From Streptococcus sp. S5 (lineage in GTDB: Bacteria; Bacillota; Bacilli; Lactobacillales; Streptococcaceae): a stretch of 64,000 nucleotides of DNA. Below, one piece after another: positions 1-11,236 of this stretch (its first letter is position 1; every line of letters starts with the position of its first letter). Under the pieces are notes generated by a model, which was given only the letters and a program-made list of their open reading frames with translations, made no database searches and was not told where the DNA came from. The position numbers and the translations under genes are program-made. The stretch spans positions 1,364,001-1,428,000 of the forward strand of contig NZ_CP139419.1 in assembly GCF_034134805.1 (NCBI RefSeq), written 5' to 3'.

Positions 1-454
1 CAAGGATACGTTTCACACCTAGATGAATGGCCTGTGCAATAATCGCTAAAGCTGCACCACCTGCACCTAAGAGAACCATTGTTTTTCTCCTAATAGAGAA
101 AGCAGGAGGTAAACTACGAAAGAAACCAATTCCATCCGTATTATAGCCTTTAAGCTTGCCATCACGGTGAACAATGGTATTGACAGAACCGATCTTTCGG
201 GCCATCTCATCCACTTCATCTAGATAAGGAAAGACCTTCTGCTTATAGGGCATGGAAATGTTGGCCCCAATCATATCCAACTTACGAATTTGGCTGATGG
301 TGCTTTCTAAGTCTTCTTCAGCAATATCCCAAGCTAGATAAGCAGCATTGGTCGCTGTTAATTCATAAGCTAGATTATGGATGAAAGGAGAAATACTATG
401 ACGAATGGGATGGGCAATGACCGCTGCCATCCGAGTATATCCGTCAATCTTCAT
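1..454 (-). CDS. aroE: Shikimate dehydrogenase, partial (3' end outside window)
   Basis: The first 151 codons are visible and the gene runs off the left edge. AroE reduces 3-dehydroshikimate to shikimate with NADPH in the cytoplasm. The protein opens with [20 protein letters not shown], where HSISP is the substrate-binding Ser motif. NISMPYK carries the catalytic Lys, GYNTDG the substrate Asn/Asp, and LGAGGA starts the nucleotide-binding fold. The ATG at 454 lies inside the end of aroD (11 bp overlap), so the two are translationally coupled in one aromatic amino acid operon. Family and start are clear; only the 3' end is unknown. Confidence 0.95.
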   Translation of the reverse strand, partial: MKIDGYTRMAAVIAHPIRHSISPFIHNLAYELTATNAAYLAWDIAEEDLESTISQIRKLDMIGANISMPYKQKVFPYLDEVDEMARKIGSVNTIVHRDGKLKGYNTDGIGFFRSLPPAFSIRRKTMVLLGAGGAALAIIAQAIHLGVKRIL

Positions 455-1121
455 TTAATAACTCCCGAATTCTTCTCATATTTTCAAGAGGAATTTGACC
501 TGGGGCACTTTCATCTCCGACTCTAGCATAAGACCAGGAAGAACCTGTCAAATCAGCTGTCAAGCGCGAAATCTTCCCGACCTTGCCCATGGAAATCGTT
601 ACATATTCTTGCTCAGGGTTCAGTGTCTTGAAACCACGCGTATAATTCATCAAGTCAAGAACATCTTGTTCATTGTGGGCCATGACAGATACTTTGACTA
701 ATTTTGGAGAAAAGCTGGTCAATTCCGATAAGATCTCCATCATATTTTCCGGAGTTTCTTGGAAGTTATGGTAGCTGAGAACAAGATTTGAAAATTCCAA
801 CATTTCTTCAAAGACTTCACGGTGACTATAATACTCGAAATCGATATAATCCGGATGATAGATGGATTGAATATCTTTCAGGATTCCAACATATTCCTCG
901 TTGGTCAGCTCCATCTCTCCACCTTCAGCTCGAGTCCGCAAGGTGAATAAAATTTCGCGTCCAGCAAATTTCTCAAAAACTGCAGGAGCGACGGTTAAGA
1001 TCTCGCTTTTTTCTAAAAAGTCCGCACGCCACTCAATAACATCTGCATCCTCGTAACGCGAACTATCTAGTTGTTGCGCCTCTTCTAAGGAGCGAGGCAT
1101 AATCGAAACAACTAACTTCAT
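444..1121 (-). CDS. aroD: 3-dehydroquinate dehydratase, type I
   Basis: This 225-residue protein has the usual length of class I (Schiff-base) dehydroquinases, which convert 3-dehydroquinate to 3-dehydroshikimate. The catalytic pair is visible: His118 in LSYHNF and the Schiff-base Lys143 in LVKVSVM. EWRADF near residue 30 holds the substrate-binding Glu/Arg, and the C-terminal SAPGQIP loop is also typical. The ATG overlaps the upstream methyltransferase stop by 4 bp (ATGA) and the stop overlaps aroE by 11 bp, so the three genes form one tightly coupled transcription unit read leftward. Confidence 0.96.
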   Translation of the reverse strand: MKLVVSIMPRSLEEAQQLDSSRYEDADVIEWRADFLEKSEILTVAPAVFEKFAGREILFTLRTRAEGGEMELTNEEYVGILKDIQSIYHPDYIDFEYYSHREVFEEMLEFSNLVLSYHNFQETPENMMEILSELTSFSPKLVKVSVMAHNEQDVLDLMNYTRGFKTLNPEQEYVTISMGKVGKISRLTADLTGSSWSYARVGDESAPGQIPLENMRRIRELLNED

Positions 1122-2281
1122 ACATCCACCCTAATCGTAAATACTTTTAAGTAATTACTACTTTCTTCTTTCTTGTTCCATCGAAAATCACCCGGAAGTC
1201 CATATTCCGCTACATAGCGATGCTTACGACCTTGAAATCCCTTTTCGATTTGTTTTTTAAATTTATCTTTGGTCACATTTGCCGCATTGGTACTGAGAAT
1301 CAAGGTCCCACCTGGATTTAAAATCTCAAGGGCCTCGCTGACCAACCGATGGTAATCTTTAGCGACTGAAAAAGTCCGTTTTTTATTCCGCGCAAAGCTA
1401 GGCGGATCGAGCACGATCACATCATAGCTTAGGTCATGGCGTTTGGCATATTTGTAATAGTCAAAGACATCCATCACGACAAAACGATGAGCATCCAGCG
1501 CCAAGCCATTTGCCACAAAATGCGCTTCTGATAATTCTCTACTTCTCTTAGCCAGATCGACCGATGTTGTCTCAACTGCTCCACCCATTGCCGCAGCCAC
1601 AGAGAAGGCCGCCGTATAGGAGAACATATTGAGCAAGGACTTGCCAGCTGCTAAGCCCTCTACCAAGCTACCTCGAACTTCATGCTGATCCGAAAAGATC
1701 CCCGTCATCAAGCCATCATTGAGAAAGACCTGGTAAGAAACTCCATTTTCAAGAATCAAAAATTCTTGCGGAGCTTCTTCTCCATAGACATGAGCCGATT
1801 CATAGTCCAAGCCTTTAAAGCGAATCTTTTCATAGCCCCCTCGGACTTCTGGAAAAGCTTCTTGAAAGGCCGCTAGAATGGTTCCCTTGATCTGAAATAC
1901 GAAAGGATTGTACCAAGAAAAAACAACAAACTCACCATACAAGTCAACCGTGAAACCACCAAAACCATCTCCCTCTTGGTTAAAGAGACGAAAGGCCGTC
2001 GTCGTTTCATCCGCATAATAAGAACGACGGTATTGCTTGGCTTTGATGAAAAGCTTTTTAAAAAAGTCTTGATCAAAAGCGACCAACTCTTGCGAAACAA
2101 ACCATCCAATCCCTTTATTTTGTTCAGATAAGTATCCGACCCCGAGGGATTGTCCATCTCCTGAAAGCAATTGAACCGCTTGATCCAAAGCAGGAAGTGA
2201 GTCAAAATCTTGCTTTTCAAGAAGAGATTGTCCTTGTTTGATTTTTGTTGCGACTTGGCGACTGACTGTGAGTTTTTTCAT
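1118..2281 (-). CDS. Class I SAM-dependent rRNA methyltransferase, RlmI/YwbD-like
   Basis: The 387-residue protein has an N-terminal PUA-type RNA-binding region (residues 1-75) and a C-terminal Rossmann methyltransferase. The SAM motif I is [15 protein letters not shown] (about 217-231), and [10 protein letters not shown] (291-300) matches the DPPSF signature of the RlmI/RlmL family, which methylates cytosine C5 or guanine in 23S rRNA. The exact target is not readable from sequence. It heads the aroD-aroE unit. A strong promoter sits so close to the ATG that the mRNA probably has no leader (see findings). The start is supported because the PUA domain begins within the first residues. Confidence 0.85.
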   Translation of the reverse strand: MKKLTVSRQVATKIKQGQSLLEKQDFDSLPALDQAVQLLSGDGQSLGVGYLSEQNKGIGWFVSQELVAFDQDFFKKLFIKAKQYRRSYYADETTTAFRLFNQEGDGFGGFTVDLYGEFVVFSWYNPFVFQIKGTILAAFQEAFPEVRGGYEKIRFKGLDYESAHVYGEEAPQEFLILENGVSYQVFLNDGLMTGIFSDQHEVRGSLVEGLAAGKSLLNMFSYTAAFSVAAAMGGAVETTSVDLAKRSRELSEAHFVANGLALDAHRFVVMDVFDYYKYAKRHDLSYDVIVLDPPSFARNKKRTFSVAKDYHRLVSEALEILNPGGTLILSTNAANVTKDKFKKQIEKGFQGRKHRYVAEYGLPGDFRWNKKEESSNYLKVFTIRVDV

Positions 2282-2288
2282 ATCCTCT

Positions 2289-2317
2289 ATTATAGCAAAA
2301 GTCTGTGTTTTTCACAA
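2289..2317 (-). promoter_or_regulatory. Promoter of the methyltransferase-aroD-aroE unit
   Basis: On the minus strand TTGTGA (2312-2317) and TATAAT (2289-2294) are separated by 17 bp, and TGC before TATAAT makes it an extended -10. The expected start of transcription is at about 2282, next to the ATG at 2281. Confidence 0.75.
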
Positions 2318-2456
2318 AGGGAGGCTTTATTTACTAGAACTTTTTTTGCTATTTTATTTCAGCTCTTCTCCTTTAGCTTTTTACGAATTCATATAGCTGA
2401 TCTTTCCTATTTCTTTCCTCTCCTTTACAGTCATTTTTTTCTTTCTCCATAAAATT

Positions 2457-2466
2457 GTGGTATACT
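2457..2466 (+). promoter_or_regulatory. Extended -10 promoter of ltaS
   Basis: TGTGGTATACT contains TG-n-TATACT with the hexamer at 2461-2466. The -35 region is T-rich with no clear box. It predicts a leader of about 40 nt before the GTG at 2512. Confidence 0.55.
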
Positions 2467-2511
2467 TGTATATGAAAATTTTTAGGAAATAAGACAAGGA
2501 AGTAACATTTT

Positions 2512-4671
2512 GTGAAAAAAATTACGAATTCGATACTCAATTTCATGAGTACCAGACTAGGATTTGTCTTGACCCTTCTGTTGCTCTACTGGTTCAAAAC
2601 CATGTGGGCCTATTCAGTTGATTTTAACTTAGACATTCAAGGACCCTATCAGATTTTTCTAGCAGTGATCAACCCATTGCCGATCAGTCTGCTCTTCATC
2701 GGTCTAGCACTCTATATCAAACGAACCAAGCTCTTTTATAGTTTGGCCTTTGGGATCTACCTTCTCTTATTTATTTGGTTGATTTCCAATTCCATCTATT
2801 ATCGAGAGTTTACAGACTTCGTAACGGTCAATACCATGTTGGCTTCCAGCAAGGTTTCTGCCGGTCTCGGAGCTGCTGCTTTAGAATTGTTCCGCCCTTG
2901 GGATGTGATCTACATTCTAGATTTCCCTATCCTCGCTTTCTTCTTCTTTAAGAAATGGATTCGAATGGACAATCGTCCCTTCAATAAACGAGCTAGTTTT
3001 GCGGTTACCTCTTTATCGGCTATGCTCTTTTCGGCCAACCTTTTCCTCGCAGAAATTGACCGACCTGAGCTCTTGACTCGTGGGTTCTCAAACTACTATG
3101 TCGTTCGTGCCCTAGGATTACCAGCCTTTCTGGGGTATAGCGCTAATCAGACCTATGCTGCCAACAAAGAACGTTCCAAAGCCTCCGAAGCAGATCTAAA
3201 ACCGGTGGAAGAATATATCCAACAGCATTACGCCAAGCCTAATCCTGAGTACTTTGGAATGGCCAAAGGCCGTAACGTCATCTACATTCACTTGGAAAGT
3301 TTCCAACAATTCTTGATCGATTACAAGTTGAAAGTAGACGATAAAGAATACGAAGTAACACCTTTCTTAAACTCACTTTACCACTCGAAAGAAACCTTTG
3401 CCTTTTCAAATGTCTTTAACCAAGTCAAGGCAGGGAAAACGTCCGATGCTGAGACCATGATTGAAACTGGGCTCTTCGGACTCAACCAAGGTTCCTTTAT
3501 GGTGAACTATGGTGGAACCAATACCCAACAGGCTGCACCATTTATTCTTTCAAAAAATGGTTACAACTCGAGCGCTGTTTTCCACGGAAATGCTGGAAGT
3601 TTCTGGAATCGAAATACCGCCTATAAACAATGGGGCTACAATTACTTCTTTGATGCCAGCTACTTCACCAAACAAAACAGCAGCAATTCCTTCCAGTATG
3701 GTCTTAATGACAAATACATGCTCAAGGATTCCATCAAATACCTAGAAAGATTGCAACAGCCTTTCTATACGAAGTTCATTACGGTTTCCAACCACTATCC
3801 TTATACAACCAGCTTGTCAGGAGATGATCTTGGCTTCCCTCTAGCTAAGACACAGGACGAAACCATCAATGGCTATTTTGCGACCGCTAACTACCTAGAT
3901 TCTTCGATCAAGGCCTTCTTTGATTACCTGAAAGAATCTGGTCTTTACAAAAATTCCATCATCGTTCTCTATGGGGACCACTACGGAATTTCAAACTCTC
4001 GTAACCCAGCTCTTGCTCCTCTACTTGGTAAGAACTCTGAAACGTGGTCAAGTTATGACAATGCCATGTTGCAACGCGTTCCTTATATGGTAGTTATTCC
4101 AGGTATGGATAAGGGTGGCATCATTGATACCTATGGTGGCGAAATCGATATGCTCCCAACCTTGGAACATTTGCTAGGCATTGAATCCAACAAATTCCTC
4201 CAAGTTGGTCAAGATATGCTCTCACCAGAACATGATCAAATCGTCGCCTTCCGCTCTGCTAACTACTTTGTAACTCCAGAGTATACAAGCTATAGTGGCC
4301 GGACCTATTACACCAAAACAGGTGAGGAAATCACGAACCCAGACGAAAAAACCAAGGAAGAACTGGACAAGATTAGGGAGGCTGCTAACCTGCAATTGAA
4401 GATTAGCGATAGCATCCAGACCGGTGACCTCCTTCGCTTCTTCAAGGGCAATGATCTTGGAAAAGTCAATCCAGATGATTATTCCTACACTAATTCCTTC
4501 AAGGCATTGAAGAAGATTGAAAAGGAAAAAGGTGACAAATCAACCAGCCTTTATAACCAACGTGGCAATCAGTCCACCGTTGATCTCTTCAAGGCACCTA
4601 CTTATAAAGAATTGCACCCAGAAGACGATAGTTCTTCCTCAACAGAGACCAGTAGCAGTTCTTCTAAATAA
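2512..4671 (+). CDS. ltaS: Lipoteichoic acid synthase (LtaS-type, sulfatase fold)
   Basis: The 719-residue protein polymerises glycerol phosphate from phosphatidylglycerol on the outer face of the membrane. Five hydrophobic segments fill residues 15-180, followed by a large extracellular sulfatase-fold domain. The expected catalytic residues are present: Glu262 in YIHLESF, nucleophile Thr310 in AGKTSD, His428 in SNHYPY, and Asp489-His490 in LYGDHYG. The tail (about 700-719) is Ser/Thr-rich and low complexity. It starts at a GTG with AAGGA 11 nt upstream. It is monocistronic on the plus strand between minus-strand neighbours. A second sulfatase-fold enzyme (25968-28493) is more GacH-like, so this is the better LTA synthase candidate. 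Confidence 0.88.
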   Translation: MKKITNSILNFMSTRLGFVLTLLLLYWFKTMWAYSVDFNLDIQGPYQIFLAVINPLPISLLFIGLALYIKRTKLFYSLAFGIYLLLFIWLISNSIYYREFTDFVTVNTMLASSKVSAGLGAAALELFRPWDVIYILDFPILAFFFFKKWIRMDNRPFNKRASFAVTSLSAMLFSANLFLAEIDRPELLTRGFSNYYVVRALGLPAFLGYSANQTYAANKERSKASEADLKPVEEYIQQHYAKPNPEYFGMAKGRNVIYIHLESFQQFLIDYKLKVDDKEYEVTPFLNSLYHSKETFAFSNVFNQVKAGKTSDAETMIETGLFGLNQGSFMVNYGGTNTQQAAPFILSKNGYNSSAVFHGNAGSFWNRNTAYKQWGYNYFFDASYFTKQNSSNSFQYGLNDKYMLKDSIKYLERLQQPFYTKFITVSNHYPYTTSLSGDDLGFPLAKTQDETINGYFATANYLDSSIKAFFDYLKESGLYKNSIIVLYGDHYGISNSRNPALAPLLGKNSETWSSYDNAMLQRVPYMVVIPGMDKGGIIDTYGGEIDMLPTLEHLLGIESNKFLQVGQDMLSPEHDQIVAFRSANYFVTPEYTSYSGRTYYTKTGEEITNPDEKTKEELDKIREAANLQLKISDSIQTGDLLRFFKGNDLGKVNPDDYSYTNSFKALKKIEKEKGDKSTSLYNQRGNQSTVDLFKAPTYKELHPEDDSSSSTETSSSSSK

Positions 4672-4675
4672 AGAG

Positions 4676-4705
4676 AATCCCTGAGTTTAAAAACTCAGGG
4701 ATTTT
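4676..4705. terminator. Bidirectional terminator between ltaS and pulA
   Basis: Arms AATCCCTGAGTTT (4676-4688) and its complement (4691-4703) enclose a 2-nt loop. AT-rich tracts flank it, and it lies between two convergent genes. Confidence 0.85.
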
Positions 4706-4723
4706 GTGATTTCTTTAAAAAGA

Positions 4724-7033
4724 TTACGCTTTACCTTCATCTAGGACTTCAAAAACAGAAGCTGTTAAATTCTCCACATAGAATGGTCGTTTATGACGAC
4801 TATTCCCAACCATCAATTTCAATTTATTTGAATTTTGGAGGTAATATGGAAGTCCGCTGGCGTTGAAGATGACCAAGTACTTCTTGTCTCCTGTTAGTTC
4901 AAATATCAGAAGTCCACTACAATCAGTTGCAGATTGGATAAAGACTTGTTGGTAGATTTTATCATAGCTTTCAAGCCCTAAGACAGGAAGACTTGTCTTC
5001 AAATTGATCAAGCTTCGGATATAGGCAATTGATTCCTTGTTTTGACTGACCAGATCCCAGTTGACCTGATTCACAAAATCTGGAGCATTGTAGGAATTCA
5101 TGGCCCGTTCACGATCCAAAGGTGTGATTTCCCCATCAGGACCTGTCGCTACCAATTTGGTCCGCATAAACTCTTGACCCAATTGCATGAAGGCCATGCC
5201 CTGAAAGAGCAGATTCATAGCCGTAGCCAACTCTGAGCGCTTGACCAATCCTGCTACTTTTTCATTCGGATGAAGGGTCTGAAGCAAGTCATAGAGATTA
5301 TAATTGTCATGAGCCTCCACATAATTCAAGACCTGATTGGGACTTAAATAATTGCCAAGCTCTGCACTACCTAATACAGCACGCGCAACGATATACTCTG
5401 TTGATTTTCTGCTGACAAAGCCACGTTTGATGGAACCATAAACCTCAGCCCCTTTAATGGCATCGCGCTCCGTATCATTGAAGAATCCAATTCGAGGCAA
5501 TTGCGCTGCATTGTCCTTCTTAGCCTTGTCTTCTGGTGCGAGACCTGTCCCCATGTCCCAACCTTCTCCGTAAAGGAGAATACGAGGATCCAGAGCATCC
5601 ATAGCCTCCCGAATAGCATTCATCGTCCTTACATCGTGAATGCCCATCAAATCAAAGCGGAAGCCATCGATCTGGTACTCCTTGACCCAGTACGTGAGGG
5701 AATCAATCATGTACTTGCGGTACATTTCATGCTCACTAGCCGTTTCATTCCCAACACCTGTCCCATTTTGGAAGCGACCATCTGGCTCCATCCGGTAATA
5801 ATAATCGGGTACTGTATTTTGGAAAGGACCATGTTCGGTCGAATAGATATGATTGTAGACTACATCCATGACCACAGAAATTCCTGCCTCATGATAAGCC
5901 CGGATCATGGTTTTGAGCTCTTTCATGGTTTGTTTCGGATTGGATGGATCCGTTGAAAAACTAGTTTCTGGTGCAGAATAATTCTGAACGTCGTAACCCC
6001 AATTGTAGGTCACCTGGCCTTCTTCATCGTACTGTTTAAAGCGATCAGATATGGGCTGCAGTTGCACGACATTAACCCCTAACTGACGAATATAATCAAA
6101 GGCAGTTGCATCGCCATGGCTATTGACAGTTCCTTCTTGGCAAGCCCCCAGATAAGTCCCACGTAAAGACTCGTCCACACCTGAAGTCGGTGACTTGGTC
6201 AAATCTCGAAGATGCATCTCATAAATCACTGCTTGACAAGGATTGTCCAAGCGCCAAGGAGTCGCATCGGCGCCTTTTTTAGTGCCCCAATCAAACTGAC
6301 GATCTACTCTTGAAAGAATGGCTGAGCGCATCCCATCCGCTGTCGTTGCAATGCTATAAGGATCACGCGTCACTTGAGTATGGTGTTCAAAATGCACACG
6401 ATATTGATAGGCCATGCCACTTAAATTTCCTAAAAAATCTAAAATCCAAACACCATGGGTATTTTCTGGGTGGTAGCTAGACTCTTGTTTACCACGCGTC
6501 ATCGGCATGCTCTTCCAAATAGGCGCATCCAAGTCTGTAGATTGATAGAGCAACAATTCAACTTTCTTAGCCGTTGGTGCCCACAGTTTAAAGCAATGCT
6601 CCCCTTCTTCCTCCCGATGACCGAGCCATCCTTGATACGCCCATTTAGCATCAAACTCTCTAGGACGCATCGCCATATCGTAGGCATGAGGCTGACGATG
6701 GCTGTATGCATGACTCGTCAAAGCAGCTTGCAAAGAATAATAGACTGTATCGTCTCCATCGAGAATCCACACTTCTCGAACATGCCCTTCTGGTAAGAGT
6801 TCGATTTCAAAATCACGGGTCTTAGTGAGCCAATCCCCTTCTTTAACCAGGACATGGCCCCGGTTCAAGGCATGCTCACTCTCGTATACCAGATTTCCCT
6901 CTACTCCAAAATAATCCAACTTGGAGAAAGAGACTGATTTTCCTTCTACTTGATCCTGCCATTGCCACATATCATAGGCAAAATAATTTCCTTTTTGCTT
7001 ATGAAAATGAAGCTTTACATGGTATTGTCGCAT
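4724..7033 (-). CDS. pulA: Type I pullulanase (GH13, cytoplasmic)
   Basis: The 769-residue enzyme debranches alpha-1,6 links in glycogen or imported limit dextrins. There is no signal peptide or LPxTG anchor, unlike the surface pullulanases of streptococci, so it acts in the cytoplasm. An N-terminal beta-sandwich (CBM48-like, about 130-240) precedes the GH13 barrel. The type I signature region near residue 345 reads YNWGYDVQNY. The nucleophile Asp is in GFRFDLMG (about 460), the acid/base Glu in LLYGEGWDMG (about 488), and AHDN is downstream. The signature has Val where the family usually has Pro. It lies 76 bp after the lipid kinase gene, with AGGAAAA as ribosome site. Confidence 0.93.
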   Translation of the reverse strand: MRQYHVKLHFHKQKGNYFAYDMWQWQDQVEGKSVSFSKLDYFGVEGNLVYESEHALNRGHVLVKEGDWLTKTRDFEIELLPEGHVREVWILDGDDTVYYSLQAALTSHAYSHRQPHAYDMAMRPREFDAKWAYQGWLGHREEEGEHCFKLWAPTAKKVELLLYQSTDLDAPIWKSMPMTRGKQESSYHPENTHGVWILDFLGNLSGMAYQYRVHFEHHTQVTRDPYSIATTADGMRSAILSRVDRQFDWGTKKGADATPWRLDNPCQAVIYEMHLRDLTKSPTSGVDESLRGTYLGACQEGTVNSHGDATAFDYIRQLGVNVVQLQPISDRFKQYDEEGQVTYNWGYDVQNYSAPETSFSTDPSNPKQTMKELKTMIRAYHEAGISVVMDVVYNHIYSTEHGPFQNTVPDYYYRMEPDGRFQNGTGVGNETASEHEMYRKYMIDSLTYWVKEYQIDGFRFDLMGIHDVRTMNAIREAMDALDPRILLYGEGWDMGTGLAPEDKAKKDNAAQLPRIGFFNDTERDAIKGAEVYGSIKRGFVSRKSTEYIVARAVLGSAELGNYLSPNQVLNYVEAHDNYNLYDLLQTLHPNEKVAGLVKRSELATAMNLLFQGMAFMQLGQEFMRTKLVATGPDGEITPLDRERAMNSYNAPDFVNQVNWDLVSQNKESIAYIRSLINLKTSLPVLGLESYDKIYQQVFIQSATDCSGLLIFELTGDKKYLVIFNASGLPYYLQNSNKLKLMVGNSRHKRPFYVENLTASVFEVLDEGKA

Positions 7034-7109
7034 AACATTTTCCTATTTCCAATTTAATACCGAAGGAACCATTCCTCGTAAAACACGTACATGGCTCAAC
7101 TATTTGTTT

Positions 7110-8072
7110 TTACTCTTCAGATGGGTGAACCAAAGCATCGTTGTTGATTTCATCAATATTTGCAAAGAACTCCAAATGATTATGGAAGACTTCCAATTCA
7201 ACTGGCGTATCTCCCCCGTATTCCCCATCTAGATTGATGCGGAATGGTTGAGCATTTTTCCCTAACATTTCGATCGTCAACTTCTTGGTCTTGAGATATT
7301 CTACATTTTCATCGTGCACATGCTTGCCCCCATTGATGGCCTGAATCATCAAGGACAACATGTTAAAGAGCTTAGCAGTTTTTACGATAATCAAGGTAAA
7401 GTTCCCATCATCAAGCTTAGCATCTGGTGCGACACTTTCAAAGCCAGCAATCGAGTTGGTCAAGGCCACAAAAATCATAGACGCTGGCCCTTCAAAGACA
7501 CCATTGTCATGCTCAATCCGCACCTTACGAGCCTTGTTTCGCGGCAACATTTTAGCTGCCTCAGCCACATAGGCAAAGTAACCCAAGCGAGACTTAACAC
7601 TGCTTGGAACACTGAAGGTCAATTCTGTCATGGTTCCTGCAGCAGCAATGTTGATGAAATACTTACTGCCATAGGCACGACCAATATCCATCTGAATGGT
7701 TTGATTCTTTTCGATAATGCGAGCAGCCGCCACAGGATCACCCATCGGGATCTTCAAGGCACGCGCATAGTCATTGGTGGTACCGGTCGGGATAAAGGCC
7801 ATCTGCGGACGATTTTCCAGACCTGCGACCCCATTGACCACTTCGTTAATCGTACCATCTCCACCAGCGGCAATGATTAAATCAAAGCCTGCTTTAGCGG
7901 CTCTTTCTGCTTCATTTTGGGCAGAAAATGGTTCTGGAGTCGTTTGATAAGCGCTGGTTTCATAGCCCACGTCTTCGAGTACGTCCAAGACTTCCGCAAT
8001 ATTTTTCTTGATAATTTCTTGCCCAGAGGTCGGATTATAAATTAAACGGGCTTTTTTGATTCGTTCTACCAT
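7110..8072 (-). CDS. Diacylglycerol/lipid kinase, DgkB/YegS family
   Basis: The 320-residue protein has the DAGK catalytic fold: the nucleotide loop AAGGDGTINEVVNG at residues 68-81, preceded by the IYNPTSG strand at 11-17. Soluble Gram-positive DgkB phosphorylates diacylglycerol so that it re-enters phospholipid synthesis; LtaS releases diacylglycerol, so the nearby ltaS gives a plausible source. That functional link is inference. It sits 9 bp downstream of ligA and upstream of pulA on the same strand. Its exact lipid substrate is not fixed by the sequence. Confidence 0.85.
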   Translation of the reverse strand: MVERIKKARLIYNPTSGQEIIKKNIAEVLDVLEDVGYETSAYQTTPEPFSAQNEAERAAKAGFDLIIAAGGDGTINEVVNGVAGLENRPQMAFIPTGTTNDYARALKIPMGDPVAAARIIEKNQTIQMDIGRAYGSKYFINIAAAGTMTELTFSVPSSVKSRLGYFAYVAEAAKMLPRNKARKVRIEHDNGVFEGPASMIFVALTNSIAGFESVAPDAKLDDGNFTLIIVKTAKLFNMLSLMIQAINGGKHVHDENVEYLKTKKLTIEMLGKNAQPFRINLDGEYGGDTPVELEVFHNHLEFFANIDEINNDALVHPSEE

Positions 8073-8081
8073 AAAGATCCT

Positions 8082-10049
<1,968 letters not shown>

Positions 10050-10096
10050 TTATCATAAAATCTTAATTTAGCCTTGAATTTACTGCATTCTTAGCA

Positions 10097-10124
10097 TTAA
10101 AAAAAGGAGCCAAAGCTCCCTTTT
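10097..10124 (-). terminator. Terminator of queT
   Basis: GGGAGC-TTTG-GCTCC followed by seven T's on the minus strand, directly after the queT stop. Confidence 0.85.
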
Positions 10125-10125
10125 C

Positions 10126-10635
10126 TTATTTTGTAAAATCGATCCGTTTTGAAAGTTGATTGATCACAATCGCTCCAAAAATCAAGGATGCAAATTCACC
10201 CAATCCCATGGTCAACCAGTTATAGAAGAATGGTTGGCCTTGAAGGTAATAAAGTTCCAAGGCAATCGTAAACATGGAAATGGAAAAGAAAATCGCAAAC
10301 AAGAAATGGTCCAATCGAATAAGACCGTCAAACAAGAACTTGTTTTTAAAACGACCAAATAAAATGAGTCCGAGTCCTAAGAAGACAAAGGTCGAACCTC
10401 CACCGACAAAGACATCGATCCATCCAAAACTAAATAAGTTAGCAATCATACAACCAAGCGTCACCCCAATCAGGTACTTCTTATTGTAGAAGGCTAAGAA
10501 ATTCATCATCTCCGAAACACGGAATTGATAGCCATAGTAGGCCATAGCATTGAGAGGTGGGGTAATGGTCAATACGATATAAATCGCAGCAACAATGGCA
10601 ATTTGTGCCATATCACGAGCAGTTAACTGTTTCAT
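10126..10635 (-). CDS. queT: QueT-type queuosine precursor transporter (ECF S component)
   Basis: The 169-residue hydrophobic protein has about five membrane segments and matches the QueT (COG4708) family, the substrate-binding subunit of an ECF importer for a queuosine precursor. The assignment is strengthened by the preQ1-II riboswitch immediately upstream, a class found before this gene family in Streptococcaceae. No ECF ATPase genes are next to it, so it would share the common energising module encoded elsewhere. The start ATG is 4 nt after the AGGAGAA that forms the 3' end of the riboswitch. Confidence 0.9.
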   Translation of the reverse strand: MKQLTARDMAQIAIVAAIYIVLTITPPLNAMAYYGYQFRVSEMMNFLAFYNKKYLIGVTLGCMIANLFSFGWIDVFVGGGSTFVFLGLGLILFGRFKNKFLFDGLIRLDHFLFAIFFSISMFTIALELYYLQGQPFFYNWLTMGLGEFASLIFGAIVINQLSKRIDFTK

Positions 10636-10638
10636 CTA

Positions 10639-10727
10639 TTCTCCTTTAGCGGTTTTCCCGCGTGTAATATGCTTGGCGAAAGGATCTTAAGCGCCAAGGG
10701 TTGAAGGTTTGATTTCTTCAACCTTTC
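10639..10727 (-). promoter_or_regulatory. preQ1-II (COG4708) riboswitch controlling queT
   Basis: Reading the minus strand: an optional hairpin GGTTGAAG/CTTCAACC (10698-10724), then the core stem CTTGGCG/CGCCAAG, the conserved CATATTACACGCGG stretch, a small hairpin GCGG/CCGC, and AAAGGAGAA at the 3' end. These are the hallmarks of preQ1-II RNAs, in which ligand binding hides the Shine-Dalgarno in a pseudoknot. It therefore most likely represses translation of queT when preQ1 is plentiful. Confidence 0.93.
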
Positions 10728-10752
10728 AAGTATAGCATATTTTGAGGTTTTA

Positions 10753-10761
10753 TGGTAGACT
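10753..10761 (+). promoter_or_regulatory. Extended -10 promoter of the GtrA-family gene
   Basis: TATGGTAGACT fits TG-n-TAnAnT with the hexamer at 10756-10761. It places transcription start at about 10768, the A of the start codon. Confidence 0.5.
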
Positions 10762-10767
10762 GAATTT

Positions 10768-11211
10768 ATGAAAACACTAATTAAAAAATTTTTTGATAAT
10801 GAAATTTTATCCTATCTCTTCTTTGGTGTGGCAACAACCTTTGTTTCCGTCGGAACCCGCCTCTTCATCTATCATATGTCTCGTGATGAACGATTAGCGA
10901 CAGCGATTGGAAACATTGCTGGGATCCTCTTTGCCTTTGCGACCAACGATACCATCGTCTTTAAACAAGAAAGAAAGGGCTGGTTTCAGCGCTTAATCCG
11001 ATTTGCAATTGCGCGCTCTGGGACCTTTATACTGGACATGGCCTTGACCGAGATTTTTGTCAAGCAGTTCCCAGGAATTATCGGGCAATTCGTCCACAAT
11101 AACAAGAGCCAGATCAATCTGATCGAAACCCTCTTTGCACAAGTGGCCATTGTGGTCCTCAATTACGTCTTTAGTAAACTCTTTGTCTTTAAAAATAAAA
11201 ACAAGGCTTGA
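10768..11211 (+). CDS. GtrA family membrane protein
   Basis: The 147-residue protein has four predicted membrane segments and basic loops, as in GtrA proteins that are thought to flip or help flip undecaprenyl-phosphate-linked sugars. It contains FGVATTFVS near residue 20 and a C-terminal YVFSKLFVFK, both typical. GtrA usually partners a GtrB-type GT2 enzyme; one such enzyme is at 38262-39188 but not adjacent, so pairing is only possible, not shown. There is no ribosome-binding site before the ATG. It is isolated on the plus strand. Confidence 0.82.
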   Translation: MKTLIKKFFDNEILSYLFFGVATTFVSVGTRLFIYHMSRDERLATAIGNIAGILFAFATNDTIVFKQERKGWFQRLIRFAIARSGTFILDMALTEIFVKQFPGIIGQFVHNNKSQINLIETLFAQVAIVVLNYVFSKLFVFKNKNKA

Positions 11212-11236
11212 AACGATTGTTTCAAGCCTTATTCTT
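11203..11236. terminator. Bidirectional terminator after the GtrA gene
   Basis: AAGGCTTGAAAC-GATT-GTTTCAAGCCTT (11203-11230), T-rich on the plus side and A-rich before it. The GtrA stop codon lies in the stem. It serves the convergent genes on both sides. Confidence 0.88.

Noticed and set aside
2210..2452. 80-codon plus-strand frame before ltaS, rich in Phe and Ser
   Set aside because: T-rich intergenic DNA, no ribosome site, overlaps the methyltransferase promoter.
7314..7880. 188-codon plus-strand frame opposite the lipid kinase gene
   Set aside because: Entirely antisense to a clear gene, no ribosome site, no recognisable motif. It arises from codon composition of the opposite strand.
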